This document shows positions 34,246 to 43,264 of a stretch of 64,000 nucleotides of DNA, in pieces. Location: positions 46,196-110,195 of the forward strand of contig JAPLDF010000076.1 of NCBI GenBank assembly GCA_026391835.1, read 5' to 3'. A program made the translations under genes and the position numbers. The number at the start of each line of letters is the position of its first letter. Position 1 is the first letter of the stretch. Source of the stretch: Bacteroidota bacterium (GTDB lineage: Bacteria > Bacteroidota > Bacteroidia > Bacteroidales > FEN-979). A model generated the notes under the pieces. That model was not told the DNA's origin. It saw nothing but the letters and a program-made list of their open reading frames with translations, and ran no database searches.

Positions 34246-36216
34246 TTATATAGGATGAATACTACGTTGGTCGTCCTGGATTTCTAAAAATTTTCTTTTT
34301 TTTCTGTAAATTCTGTATCCAAGGAAAAACAGAATCAAATAAAATAATAGTATAGTATTTAAAAACCGTCCTTCATTGTAAGAAATGAAAACTGACCATT
34401 GGTAACGCCAATTGAATAATTCAGGATAAAGTCGACGAAAATAACTCTGGTCTAAATACCATATGCCTCCATCTTCAGCGCATGAAATATCCTGTAGATG
34501 CGTGACAAATGGTTTCATGTCAAGTTCATAAAACCAGTTCTCCCGAAGAGAAATTCGATCTGGTACAAGCGTCCTGAAAAAGCAGCAAACTGATGATAGA
34601 ATGCCTTTGCTTTCACATTTATAACAAGGCCGGTAATAGATAATGCCATTTCTACCCGAGATAAATAAGTCATGATGTTTATTACTGGACACAGCGGCGC
34701 CTTCAACATATACATTTGATAACTGCAAAGATGCCGGAACCGAATCAAATTTTCGAAACACACGATCATAACTAAGATAAAGATTGATAAGGCCGGAATA
34801 AGCATCTGTTGTTACAAGGTAGTACTCTTTCTGCCTGCCATCCTCCTTATATTCAAATGTAGTACAGCCCTGATCAAGTCTTATTTCCCGTTTTGTCGGA
34901 ATTGGGAAAGTCGTATCTATTAGCAATTTAATGTCTTTCCCAGTAACTTTATTCCATGAAAGGTTGTAAATCACAACCCTTTCGGTAATGGCATTGATTG
35001 AAATAAACGGAAGCCCTTCGATTTTTCCTGGAATATTGGAATATGAATCAATATTCTGCCAACCGATCGTGGGCCAGGATATTCTTGAACTGTCTTTTTT
35101 GTTCAGTAGGTATGTCAGGTTAAAACTGCTAAGTAATTCAATGGATTGAGTTGATGCCTGCTTGGCGCATCGCTTTAAAAATTTTACATCCACCTTACTT
35201 TTTATCAGGCAGTTATGTAGTTGGCCATTATAACCCATTAATCTTATATAATAGTTTCCATCCAGTGCATATACGTCAATGCCATTCATGTCTAATGCAT
35301 TGGGTAGGTATATGTCTGTAATTTCTTTATATTTCAAAGGTTTGCAGTTAATGATTGTTTGGTTCAGACCTTTCTGGGACTGTTTGCATCCTTTACATTT
35401 TCTCTCAACAAGCTCAGAATTCGAATACAATTGAATGTCTGACGTATCGAGAATATAAAGTCTGGCATGAGGAATCATGGAAGAATCGGTTAATGACTCA
35501 ATTGTCCATAAACCCAGTGCACTGTCTGATTTGATGTACTTTTTAAATTCAAGTTTCGATATCTTTGAAATTTTAAAAGTGTCTCTTTCAAGACCATCGC
35601 CATGTCCGATGATAGAAATCATACCTTCAGTCTTCGTTCCTTTTTTAATTTTAAGAAAGCCATCGAACAGGGATTTATGAGAACCCACTTTCCTGAAAGT
35701 GACATTGAAACTTTCGTATACAGTGTCATTCAACAAGCGCTGGCAATCCTTCGTCAGACTGTCCTGAGTGCTTATTTTACTTACAAAGACAATAGGTGGA
35801 CCGTAACCAGTTGCGGATACTTCCGAAGCATATTTCATGCTCAGAATATAAACCAGGTTCAATCCAAAAATGAAAAGGAACATAACCAGCAGTTTCTTTT
35901 TTTTGAATATTATAATGGTGACGGCCCAAATTAGCTTCCAGTAGTCAAGAAAATTATCCCTCGCAATCCAGGATATCAGGAAAAGTATTAAAATAATCAG
36001 GACAGGAAGGGGTGGGATTAAAACATTCGATGGATAGCCCTTTGCGATTAAATACAGAAGATAAATGAAGATTGAACCAACAACAACAATAATGGTTAAA
36101 GACGTTCTTTTATCTCGTGAATTCCCCCCTGCCTTAATTCCTTCAATCTGTTGCACTATTGCCAAAGCGGATAACAGTATCCCCAAAATAGTATTCAATA
36201 GACCAATGATTTCCAT
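34246..36216 (-). CDS. Large AT-rich membrane protein of unknown function
   Basis: The 656-residue protein has several N-terminal membrane segments (about 1-20, 38-60, 65-85, 92-108, 112-132), a large soluble domain (about 135-620) and a final membrane helix (near 625-645) with a basic tail. The soluble part looks beta-rich: residues 190-260 recall a P-domain-like jelly roll, and later strands recall a beta-propeller (YALDGNYYIRLMGYNGQ). It also has CKGCK and CYKC. I recognise no family. Base composition is clearly more AT-rich than neighbours, like the orphan PhnD-like gene at 22318. Confidence 0.55.
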   Translation of the reverse strand: MEIIGLLNTILGILLSALAIVQQIEGIKAGGNSRDKRTSLTIIVVVGSIFIYLLYLIAKGYPSNVLIPPLPVLIILILFLISWIARDNFLDYWKLIWAVTIIIFKKKKLLVMFLFIFGLNLVYILSMKYASEVSATGYGPPIVFVSKISTQDSLTKDCQRLLNDTVYESFNVTFRKVGSHKSLFDGFLKIKKGTKTEGMISIIGHGDGLERDTFKISKISKLEFKKYIKSDSALGLWTIESLTDSSMIPHARLYILDTSDIQLYSNSELVERKCKGCKQSQKGLNQTIINCKPLKYKEITDIYLPNALDMNGIDVYALDGNYYIRLMGYNGQLHNCLIKSKVDVKFLKRCAKQASTQSIELLSSFNLTYLLNKKDSSRISWPTIGWQNIDSYSNIPGKIEGLPFISINAITERVVIYNLSWNKVTGKDIKLLIDTTFPIPTKREIRLDQGCTTFEYKEDGRQKEYYLVTTDAYSGLINLYLSYDRVFRKFDSVPASLQLSNVYVEGAAVSSNKHHDLFISGRNGIIYYRPCYKCESKGILSSVCCFFRTLVPDRISLRENWFYELDMKPFVTHLQDISCAEDGGIWYLDQSYFRRLYPELFNWRYQWSVFISYNEGRFLNTILLFYLILFFLGYRIYRKKRKFLEIQDDQRSIHPI

Positions 36217-36610
36217 AACAGTTAAATATTAATCTGGTAAATATTAATGTTATGTCATTAAGGAAATTAATAATGAAGCGAAAATAATTTAATAATATCT
36301 TAAATGCAATGTTTTATGAAATAATATAAATGTAAATGTTATTATTTATGAACATTCTATTCTGTTTCTGCCGCATTCCTGCCGACATTGCTTTTCCCTT
36401 TTTCCTGAAAGAGAATTTATTTTGGTGATGAAAAAAATACTACCAATCAATTAAACCGATACGTCGACATTCCCATTGCACAACCACTTGCCATGTTTGT
36501 TAGATCTACATCCTTGTCCTAAAGACGTTCCAACCCATCGCCTCCTCTGTTATCGCTCCCGGTGTTTTTTGACATTATAAATATTAGCCTACATCCGAAA
36601 GTATATATTT
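36217..36610. other. AT-rich intergenic spacer upstream of element C
   Basis: The spacer is very AT-rich up to about 36360. No gene or clear promoter match was found. Confidence 0.4.
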
Positions 36611-36703
36611 GCCACAAAGCTTCAAAGTCACGAAGCATCACAAAGTTTATACTGCCGATATCTAACACTTTGTGTCTCTTTGTGCCTTGGTGCCTTCGTG
36701 GCA
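36611..36703. repeat. Palindromic intergenic element C
   Basis: The arms are GCCACAAAG...CACGAAGC.TCACAAAG and CTTTGTGTC...TGCCTTCGTGGC. The right arm is the same as in element D (TGCCTTCGTGGCATTT). It contains no gene. Confidence 0.8.
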
Positions 36704-36845
36704 TTTTATTGCTTTATTACTATTGGGAACGATTTGCTCCTAAATCCTGAGGCCGGCGGCCAAACCATGACGAAAACAATTGTAAAAAGGAAGTGTATTG
36801 GGTAATTGCCTGTTTCTATTGTGGCAAAGTCCGGGGGGAGGAGAT

Positions 36846-37790
36846 TCAAAAATGATAGATCAATGTTGCTCCAATCCCAGTCGAACTGACCGGGATCACC
36901 TGCAACTTCTTATTGGCATTAAAATAGACCATGCTGCCAACTGCAAATCCCAGGGCAGAGCCAACTAAAACATCCGATGCCCAGTGATCATTCATAGCTA
37001 ACCGGTAGGCAGCTGTCAACCCGGCAAGTCCAAAACTGACAATAGGAACCCATTTCGTATCCCAGTATTCCAGGGCAATTACGGTTGCAATTGAAAAAGC
37101 CGTTGAAGAGTGGCCTGAAGGAAATGAATTATATCCAAACGTCCCATAATCGCCGCCCCAGCTGAATGGCCCATCCCAGTTATGTGGATTTGGCGGAGTA
37201 TCCTGGTAAGGACGGTGACGGTGTGTAAACTGCTTGATAGCCTGGGTAAAGACAGCAGTAATTACAAAGGCTTCCAGGCCTTTCAAGCCTGTCTCTTTTG
37301 CTTTTTTGTTCTTCCAGATTACGCCGCAGGCATAAAAAATGCCCAGTGCGGGAATATCATAAAGGCCGCTGCCCAACGGGCTGAAAAAGTAATAGGACGT
37401 CCTGCTTATAAAGACAGAACTGTTGCGGGAATAGAATTGTTGTATCGGTTTATCTCCCCAGGCTATCAGCCCGGCAGTAGCTGCAACAATTGCTGCCGCC
37501 GTTATGACCTGACCCCGTTTCCATTTAAACGGGTTTGTAAAAGCCGACTTTGTGTCTGTCCAGTAGGAACTTGCATACGCACGGCCGAAAGAACTTACAG
37601 GGGTAATGTTCTGAGGTTCCTTCGTGATAATCACGGTATCCATTTTTTTGATAAGCGTATCAACCTGCTGTGGCGTCAGGCTGTCGATTTTCTGGGGGGT
37701 AAGGCTGTCCTTCTTTTCCTGGGCTTCGGCACTGACCAGCAAACAGCTAAAGAAAAGAATGAGAATAAACGCTTTGAATGCCATCTGCAT
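36846..37790 (-). CDS. PAP2-family phosphatase
   Basis: The 314-residue protein has a signal peptide (about 1-23, ending AEAQ; a second possible start lies two codons in). A low-complexity stretch with repeated DSLTPQ.. follows (about 27-50). The acid-phosphatase motifs are KQFTHRHRPYQ (C1), PSGHSS (C2) and YRLAMNDHWASDVL (C3; Arg, His and Asp present). Several membrane segments surround them. The family removes phosphate from lipid phosphates such as undecaprenyl pyrophosphate or phosphatidic acid. It is monocistronic. Confidence 0.9.
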   Translation of the reverse strand: MQMAFKAFILILFFSCLLVSAEAQEKKDSLTPQKIDSLTPQQVDTLIKKMDTVIITKEPQNITPVSSFGRAYASSYWTDTKSAFTNPFKWKRGQVITAAAIVAATAGLIAWGDKPIQQFYSRNSSVFISRTSYYFFSPLGSGLYDIPALGIFYACGVIWKNKKAKETGLKGLEAFVITAVFTQAIKQFTHRHRPYQDTPPNPHNWDGPFSWGGDYGTFGYNSFPSGHSSTAFSIATVIALEYWDTKWVPIVSFGLAGLTAAYRLAMNDHWASDVLVGSALGFAVGSMVYFNANKKLQVIPVSSTGIGATLIYHF

Positions 37791-37948
37791 GATTGGATTG
37801 TACTACAATTCCGAAGACAAACCGTTGTCTGAATTTAACTGTAAACATACATCTCATTATGTTCACAATCATTATACTATTTTGGAAATAAGTTATATAA
37901 TTCACACGTGTGTAGTTGGATTTAACTGAATGCCAGTGAAGAGCTGTT

Positions 37949-38092
37949 TATTGCAGTCTGCTTCAGCTGACTGCTACTTTGATAATGCTGCATGGCCGGG
38001 GCTTTATCCCCAATATTTAGAAACACATCAATGGGGCTAAAGCCGAAAGGATTTTATCAACCTTAAACAGTTGGCTAAAGCCAACTGCAATA
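37949..38092. repeat. Palindromic intergenic element E
   Basis: The outer inverted ends are TATTGCAGT and ACTGCAATA. Inside are hairpins CAGTCTGCTTCAGCTGACTG and the perfect CAGTTGGCT-AA-AGCCAACTG (38068-38087), then GGGGCTTTATCCCC and GGGGCTAAAGCC. It contains no gene. It is a different element type from A to D. Confidence 0.75.
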
Positions 38093-38222
38093 GATGTAAG
38101 AATTCTTCGCCTACAGCTTCAGGGCACCACCTTGCAAAAGTTCCCTTGACATACTTTTCTGAACACTCCTGAATCAGCTGTGAAAATTTAATTTTGAGCC
38201 TGCTCCGAAAAGGAATAATATA

Positions 38223-38318
38223 ATGCCACGAAGACACCACGACACCAGGACACACGACGTAACAGGTATCTGGAGCAAATACCTTGTGAACCTTTGTGAC
38301 CTTGTGCCTTCGTGGCAT
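38223..38318. repeat. Palindromic intergenic element D
   Basis: The outer arms are ATGCCACGAAG and CTTCGTGGCAT. The right arm repeats TTTGTGACC and TTGTGCC. It is closely related to element C. Confidence 0.8.
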
Positions 38319-38836
38319 TTAAATACTTTTCGGCATGGACTCAATTTTCAGACTGAAGTAGCGATTAAAAGATTGAGGAATGTTCAAAAAATCGGCCGGG
38401 ATCTGCCAAAAAACCGCCTGCAGATTGTTGCAGAAATTGGAAAAAAAAGGAAAAAAGCGGAAAAGAATACATCTTCCCCATCCATGGTTGCAGGAAGGGA
38501 CAAATGCCTGTCGGTCTCGCGCTCGCCGTCGTTGGTGATTTGCCAGGGGTTGTATAAGCGGTGGATCATCGGACGAAGGTAGTAAAAGATGCAATGGAAA
38601 AACCGCCCGTGACAATTCATCTGTCTGATTGTCACTATTTGGATCAAAAGGAATTTCCGGGGGAATGGAATTTCGGATTTCGGATTTCACATCTCATGAC
38701 TTAACACTTCACTTTTATCCCACAACGGCTGCCGGCCGCACCCGGATGATATTTACCAGGTTGGCCGCCCCTGAAACGGTGGCGATAAATGCAACCTGCA
38801 GATTTCCGGCCCGGGCACCCCGGTTAACCGTTAAAA
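38319..38836. other. Non-coding or decayed region
   Basis: Only short, overlapping frames on both strands are present. A minus-strand stretch near 38700-38830 is open for about 40 codons (VAFIATVSGAANLVNIIRV) but has no start. It probably belongs to the same decayed region as the pseudogene that follows. Confidence 0.4.
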
Positions 38837-39095
38837 TTACCGTTTTTCAAACCTCCCGGTTTTTTCCTCAATTTTTATCCTGTATACAGCAGCGGTTAAA
38901 TGAAGGGCCTCCAGTTTATGCAACGGATCAAGTCCGTGGGCGGGTTGGCTTTTAATGGTGGCCATCAGCGGCATGATCAAACAGGCAGGCGACACGCACC
39001 ATGTAAATTTTCTCGCCGGCATAGCAACCTGTCCTGCCAATCACATTCTTCTCAAGTACCTGAACAATTTGTTCTTCGGTTAATACCCCAGGCAT
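38837..39095 (-). pseudogene. Broken pyridoxamine 5'-phosphate oxidase-like gene
   Basis: Minus strand from ATG 39095: MPGVLTEEQIVQVLEKNVIG, then RTGCYAGEKIYMVRVACLF. This is the N-terminus of the FMN-binding PPOX-like family of Bacteroidota, and it runs into a stop after about 47 codons. In another frame the text ends with LTAAVYRIKIEEKTGRFEKR, the typical C-terminus of the same family. The middle (about 70-80 residues in intact members) is gone and the frame is shifted, so the gene is not functional. Confidence 0.7.
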
Positions 39096-39302
39096 AAGTT
39101 TTTTTTTAGCAATTATGAATTCAAATGCAACAGCTGCAGTTTGCGGCTGCTGCGCAACCGGGATTCATTGAATCCCATCCATGACTTTTCGAAAGTGAAA
39201 TATTTTAATACCTGATTAATTGGCTGGTAAAGGGTATCCCTCCCCTTGAAGGAGAAAGACCATCATCGCTCATTAAGAAATGACCTGTTTCATGTTATTT
39301 TG

Positions 39303-39310
39303 TACTTTTG
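39303..39310 (+). promoter_or_regulatory. Promoter -7 box of the TPR regulator gene
   Basis: TACTTTTG is an exact TAnnTTTG match 26 bp before the ATG at 39337. It supports this start over an upstream ATG at 39280. Confidence 0.45.
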
Positions 39311-39336
39311 TTAACTGTCAATTATTTTTCATCAGC

Positions 39337-41208
39337 ATGGGAATTTTCAGCAAGCTATTTCAACGCGTTTTAATTGTGTTCTTGTGTTGTTCGCCATTGA
39401 ACATGCCCGCACAGCCAGCATCCGACAGTTTGTTGAATGTCGTTAAACATGCCGATGGGGTGGCAAAGTACAATGCGCTGAAGGCATTGAGCAAGCTTTA
39501 CCGGCCTACCGACCCTGAAAAATCGTTGAAATTTGCGGAACAGTTAAAGATGCTGGCCGTGTCCATGCATAACCGTTCGCTCCAGGCTGAAGCAATGGTC
39601 CAGATGATCTTCCCCATGATCACGATGCAGCAGAACCGGAAGGCCATACTGCTGCTGCAGGAATGTATCCGGATATATGATTCACTGGGCGATTTGGCCG
39701 GGAAAGCCATGGCGACCAACAACCTGGGGGCTGCCTGGTCCCAGTACGGTTCTATGGATAATGCCATGTCATGCTATTTGGAAGTCCTGTCATATTATAA
39801 ATCCAAAGGTGATTCAAACAACCTTGCCAGGGTTTATATGAATCTTGGCCTGGTATATGACCGTTTGATGAAACATGAATTGGCCTATGATGCAGCCATC
39901 AAGGCACGGGATATTTTTGTTTTAAAAAAAGATAAACAAATGGTGGCAAATGTATCGGTCAACATCGGGTTATCCCTGACTTCACTGCGACGATACAAGG
40001 AATCATTGGACTATTTAACCAGGGCCCTTGATTTTTACGAAGCAGATTCCAATCGTTTCGGTATTGCTGTTGCAACCACAAACATTGCAAAAATGTATAA
40101 GTCGGCCGGCGATTTTCGAAACGCCGGGACCTGGTACACGAGGTCGCTTCCGTACATCCGGATGATCAGCAACAAATGGGCGGAGGCAAGCCTTTTTTAC
40201 GACCTGGCTGAGATGGACCGTGCGCAGGGGAACTGGAACCAGGCGCTCGCAAACCTGGCAACTGCAACACGGATAAACCAGGAGGCAGACGACCAGCAGC
40301 TTCAGATGCAGCTCTTTGAAGCCAGTTACAAAGTGTATGATACCCTCGGGCAGGCCGGGCAGGCCCTCGCTTATTTTAAGAAATATGTAATCCTGCATGA
40401 TACGCTCATGTCAGTGGAAAAATCTAAAAGGATTGAAGAGCTTTCCATCCGTCTCGAACTGTTACAAAAGAACGAGGAGAACCTCCTGCTGAAACAGGAC
40501 GTCAGGGCTTCGAAACTGAGACTGCAATTGCTTATTGGATTTATTTTTATAGTCTTCCTTACTGGTTTCCTCATCATCAGGTTGCAGATGTTTAAGCACC
40601 GGGCCCTGGCGCTTAAAAACAAACTTGCCGAAAATGACAAACAACTGAAGGAAGTTGAAATGCAAAAATTATCTGTCGATTTGCAGCTCAGGGATCAACA
40701 GTTGGCATCCCTCACCAGGCAGAAACTGGTCTTCGAGGAGATGAACCGTATTGAACTTGAAAAAACCCAGATCGAGTTACAGATGAAGGAACAGGAGCTG
40801 GTCTACCAAACTCTTTTAAGGATTGACCTCACCCAGGTAAACCGTTCTGTTCAGGAGAAACTGCTTCCGTTCCAACATAAATTTTCTTCCAAAACCAATC
40901 AGAATGAGTTCCTCATAGCGTTAAAAGAAATAACCCGGGATTCAGAGAAGGAACCTATGGCCGATTTCGAGTTCATGTTCAGCCAGTTGCATAAATCCTT
41001 TATCGATAATCTCATGGTGCGTTGTAACACGCTGACGCGAATTGAATTGCAGGTGTGTTCGCTGTTGAGGGTCAACCTTTCGACCAAGGATATTGCCCGG
41101 CTGCTGAACATTTCCGTGGGCAGCGTGGATATGTGTCGTCATCGTGTCAGGCAGAAACTCGGGCTCGACCAAACCGATAATCTCACGGCATTCCTGGTTA
41201 CGTTATAG
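39337..41208 (+). CDS. TPR-repeat membrane protein with C-terminal LuxR-type helix-turn-helix
   Basis: The start at MGIFSKLFQRVLIVF gives 623 residues. A signal or anchor (about 1-25) is followed by about eight TPR repeats (30-380), a membrane segment (near 410-430, LLIGFIFIVFLTGFLIIRL) and a coiled coil (about 435-510). A C-terminal HTH (LSTKDIARLLNISVGSVDMCRHRVRQKLGL) follows. This is the Bacteroidota type of one-component sensor-regulator in which a periplasmic TPR domain is linked to a cytoplasmic DNA-binding domain. The signal and targets are unknown. It could control nearby surface genes, but no site supports that. Confidence 0.85.
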   Translation: MGIFSKLFQRVLIVFLCCSPLNMPAQPASDSLLNVVKHADGVAKYNALKALSKLYRPTDPEKSLKFAEQLKMLAVSMHNRSLQAEAMVQMIFPMITMQQNRKAILLLQECIRIYDSLGDLAGKAMATNNLGAAWSQYGSMDNAMSCYLEVLSYYKSKGDSNNLARVYMNLGLVYDRLMKHELAYDAAIKARDIFVLKKDKQMVANVSVNIGLSLTSLRRYKESLDYLTRALDFYEADSNRFGIAVATTNIAKMYKSAGDFRNAGTWYTRSLPYIRMISNKWAEASLFYDLAEMDRAQGNWNQALANLATATRINQEADDQQLQMQLFEASYKVYDTLGQAGQALAYFKKYVILHDTLMSVEKSKRIEELSIRLELLQKNEENLLLKQDVRASKLRLQLLIGFIFIVFLTGFLIIRLQMFKHRALALKNKLAENDKQLKEVEMQKLSVDLQLRDQQLASLTRQKLVFEEMNRIELEKTQIELQMKEQELVYQTLLRIDLTQVNRSVQEKLLPFQHKFSSKTNQNEFLIALKEITRDSEKEPMADFEFMFSQLHKSFIDNLMVRCNTLTRIELQVCSLLRVNLSTKDIARLLNISVGSVDMCRHRVRQKLGLDQTDNLTAFLVTL

Positions 41209-41263
41209 CTGCTTAGGCACTAATCAACAAGGTTACAAACCATATATCTTCCGTTACATCATT

Positions 41264-42406
41264 TTATTTTATGATTTCGCCTGCCCAAAGACTTTTTAAA
41301 AATACCTGCCAGGGCAAAACCAGGACCTCCCCCATTTGACGCGGAAAGGGGTCGTTTGTGATGAGCAGGAGCTTTTTAACGGTATACTCTTCTGCAAAAC
41401 TTTTCAGCCCTTTCGCGTGACGGGGATTGGCATTTTGGGTCGCTTTTATCTCAATGGCCACTTCATGGTCGCCCAAAACAAGGTCAACTTCCAACTGTGA
41501 GGCAGTACGCCAATAATGTATTGGATATTGCAAGCCTGAATAATTGCTGTGGGCATAGATTTCCTGATAAACAAAATGTTCAAAAGCATGGCCAAAAGCC
41601 TCACTTCCCATTTCGATTTTTCCTCTTTTCAGAAGATAATTTACAATCCCCACATCGAAGAAGTAAAATTTTGACGCCAATATTACCCTGCGTTTTGGCT
41701 TCTTTTGAAAGCTGGGAAGAAAACGGCCAGTGAGTGTATCTTCAAGTATCTGAAAGTATTCCCTCACAGTTGGGGCACTTACACCACACTCAGAGGCGAT
41801 ATTGGAATAATTAGCCATCTCACCATTTGAAAAAGCGGCAACTTCTAAAAAGCGTGAAAAGTTAGCCACATTTCTGATTCGGGCTTCTGCCATTATTTCA
41901 TCTCTCAGGTAATTTCCGATATAAGCCGAAACCATCTTTTTAGGGTTTTCGGAAAGATAGTGGCGGGGCAATAAGCCGTTGTTCAATGCACGTAAAAGAT
42001 CAAAATCGGGTATTTCCTGACTGATAAGCGGGTACAGTTCATAGCGCAGAGCACGGCCGCCGAGCAGATTGGGTTCTGTCCTGGTAATTCTGCGGGGGCT
42101 CGACCCACTTAAAATAAAACGTGTATGTCGGTTTTCAATCAGCCAGTGTACCTCGTTGAGTAACTCAGGTATTTTTTGAATTTCATCAATTACAACAGGT
42201 TTGCCTGGTTGAGTTGCCAAAACAATCTCCCTCAGTTGAGAGGGGCTTCTATGCAGGCGTTCAAAGACATCTGAAAGCAAAAGATCAAACCAGAGCGAAT
42301 CGGGAAACAATGCTTTCAACAAGGTGCTTTTGCCTGTTTGCCTGGCACCCCACAAAAAGAGGCTTTCGTTTATCGAGCCTTCCAGTATTTGTTTTCTAGT
42401 AAACAT
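41264..42406 (-). CDS. AAA ATPase with DUF4143 domain, copy 1
   Basis: The 380-residue protein has the Walker A motif GARQTGKST (20-28), Walker B VVIDEIQ (71-77) and the sensor LSGSSPR. The C-terminal DUF4143 domain has a winged-helix-like part and a nuclease-like strand ending VDLVLGDHEVAIEIKATQN. Such proteins are frequent orphans in bacterial genomes; their function is unknown, although they are sometimes linked to mobile elements or defence. It is a distant relative of the protein at 61592. It has its own promoter. Confidence 0.85.
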   Translation of the reverse strand: MFTRKQILEGSINESLFLWGARQTGKSTLLKALFPDSLWFDLLLSDVFERLHRSPSQLREIVLATQPGKPVVIDEIQKIPELLNEVHWLIENRHTRFILSGSSPRRITRTEPNLLGGRALRYELYPLISQEIPDFDLLRALNNGLLPRHYLSENPKKMVSAYIGNYLRDEIMAEARIRNVANFSRFLEVAAFSNGEMANYSNIASECGVSAPTVREYFQILEDTLTGRFLPSFQKKPKRRVILASKFYFFDVGIVNYLLKRGKIEMGSEAFGHAFEHFVYQEIYAHSNYSGLQYPIHYWRTASQLEVDLVLGDHEVAIEIKATQNANPRHAKGLKSFAEEYTVKKLLLITNDPFPRQMGEVLVLPWQVFLKSLWAGEIIK

Positions 42407-42448
42407 GATAATCTAAAGTTGTGATTTTAATTATCCTGATATTTAAAG

Positions 42449-42478
42449 CAAAAATACATAATTTTTGGTCAATCCAAA
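42449..42478 (-). promoter_or_regulatory. Promoter of the DUF4143 ATPase gene, copy 1
   Basis: On the minus strand the -33 TTTG (42475-42478) and -7 TATTTTTG (42449-42456) are spaced by 18 bp. It lies about 43 bp before the start codon. Confidence 0.6.
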
Positions 42479-42803
42479 TTATTTATGAAAAAACAAAAGG
42501 GATTTCTTATAAAATAGAAAAATCTTACAGAAACTCGCAGACGACTCAAAGGAAAGGATAATCTCACAGGATTCCTTTTTCATTTTAGTTCCGTTAGCTC
42601 AAATCACCCGTTTTCCCCCTTAAAAATCATCTTTCGGTTTTCTTTCAAATGTTTTCAATCCATTGATATACAGTATTATAATCCATGGATTTGACTTCTT
42701 GCGCCGCTTCACTCAATCAGCTTCCGGCACGTATAGTACTGATTTGGAGTATCGTGTATATTTTTGAAAGATTATGTAAAGATTTTTGCCCTTCCCGGTC
42801 ACA

Positions 42804-42832
42804 TTGAACCGGAAAGAACCGCCCTACATTTG
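42804..42832 (+). promoter_or_regulatory. Promoter of the giant surface protein operon
   Basis: TTG (42804-42806) and TACATTTG (42825-42832) are separated by 18 bp. It lies 26 bp before the TTG start of the receiver-like gene. The rest of the 42479-42803 spacer shows no gene. Confidence 0.6.
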
Positions 42833-42858
42833 CCGGACCTGTTTAAACAAGGTCTATT

Positions 42859-43257
42859 TTGATAAACGGCAACTACATACAACCTATCATTCTTATCGCA
42901 AGGGGAAAATCGGACGGGGACAACGACCTGGCTAGTTTGCTGCTGAATAAAAACATTTCGGTGATCCGGGTTGAATCGGGGAGTGAAGCCCTGCGCATGT
43001 TTCAAACCAACCCCGCCATATCGCTTGCCTTGATCAATGCCGATCTGGCTGGTTTGAACGGCTTCGATACAACCCATGAAATCAGAAAGTTGTTGCCAGA
43101 GGTTCCCATTATTCTATTTGTTAATTACGTAAATATCGATTCCATGCGCCTTTCCATCCTGGTTGGTTGTACCCGGATGTTGCAAAACCCTGTTGACCCC
43201 GATGAGCTGGAAACCATTGTTGAACAGTATCTCATTAAATGCAAAAATTACGTTTAA
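42859..43257 (+). CDS. Degenerate response-regulator receiver domain protein
   Basis: The frame begins at TTG 42859 and gives 132 residues, a single receiver-like domain. The fold is recognisable (IILIAR..., SLALINADLAGLNGFD, VPIILFVNY, MLQNPVDPDELE). But the phospho-acceptor Asp is Asn (ALIN), the N-terminal acidic pair is missing (ILIARG) and the conserved Lys before Pro is Asn (QNP). It therefore should not be phosphorylated in the usual way. It ends 7 bp before the giant surface gene and shares its promoter, so it may regulate or help assemble that protein. Confidence 0.75.
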   Translation: MINGNYIQPIILIARGKSDGDNDLASLLLNKNISVIRVESGSEALRMFQTNPAISLALINADLAGLNGFDTTHEIRKLLPEVPIILFVNYVNIDSMRLSILVGCTRMLQNPVDPDELETIVEQYLIKCKNYV

Positions 43258-43264
43258 CCCATTG

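Noticed and set aside
43163..43264. Longer N-terminus of the giant protein
   Set aside because: It overlaps the receiver-like gene in another frame and would bury the signal peptide behind 34 extra residues.
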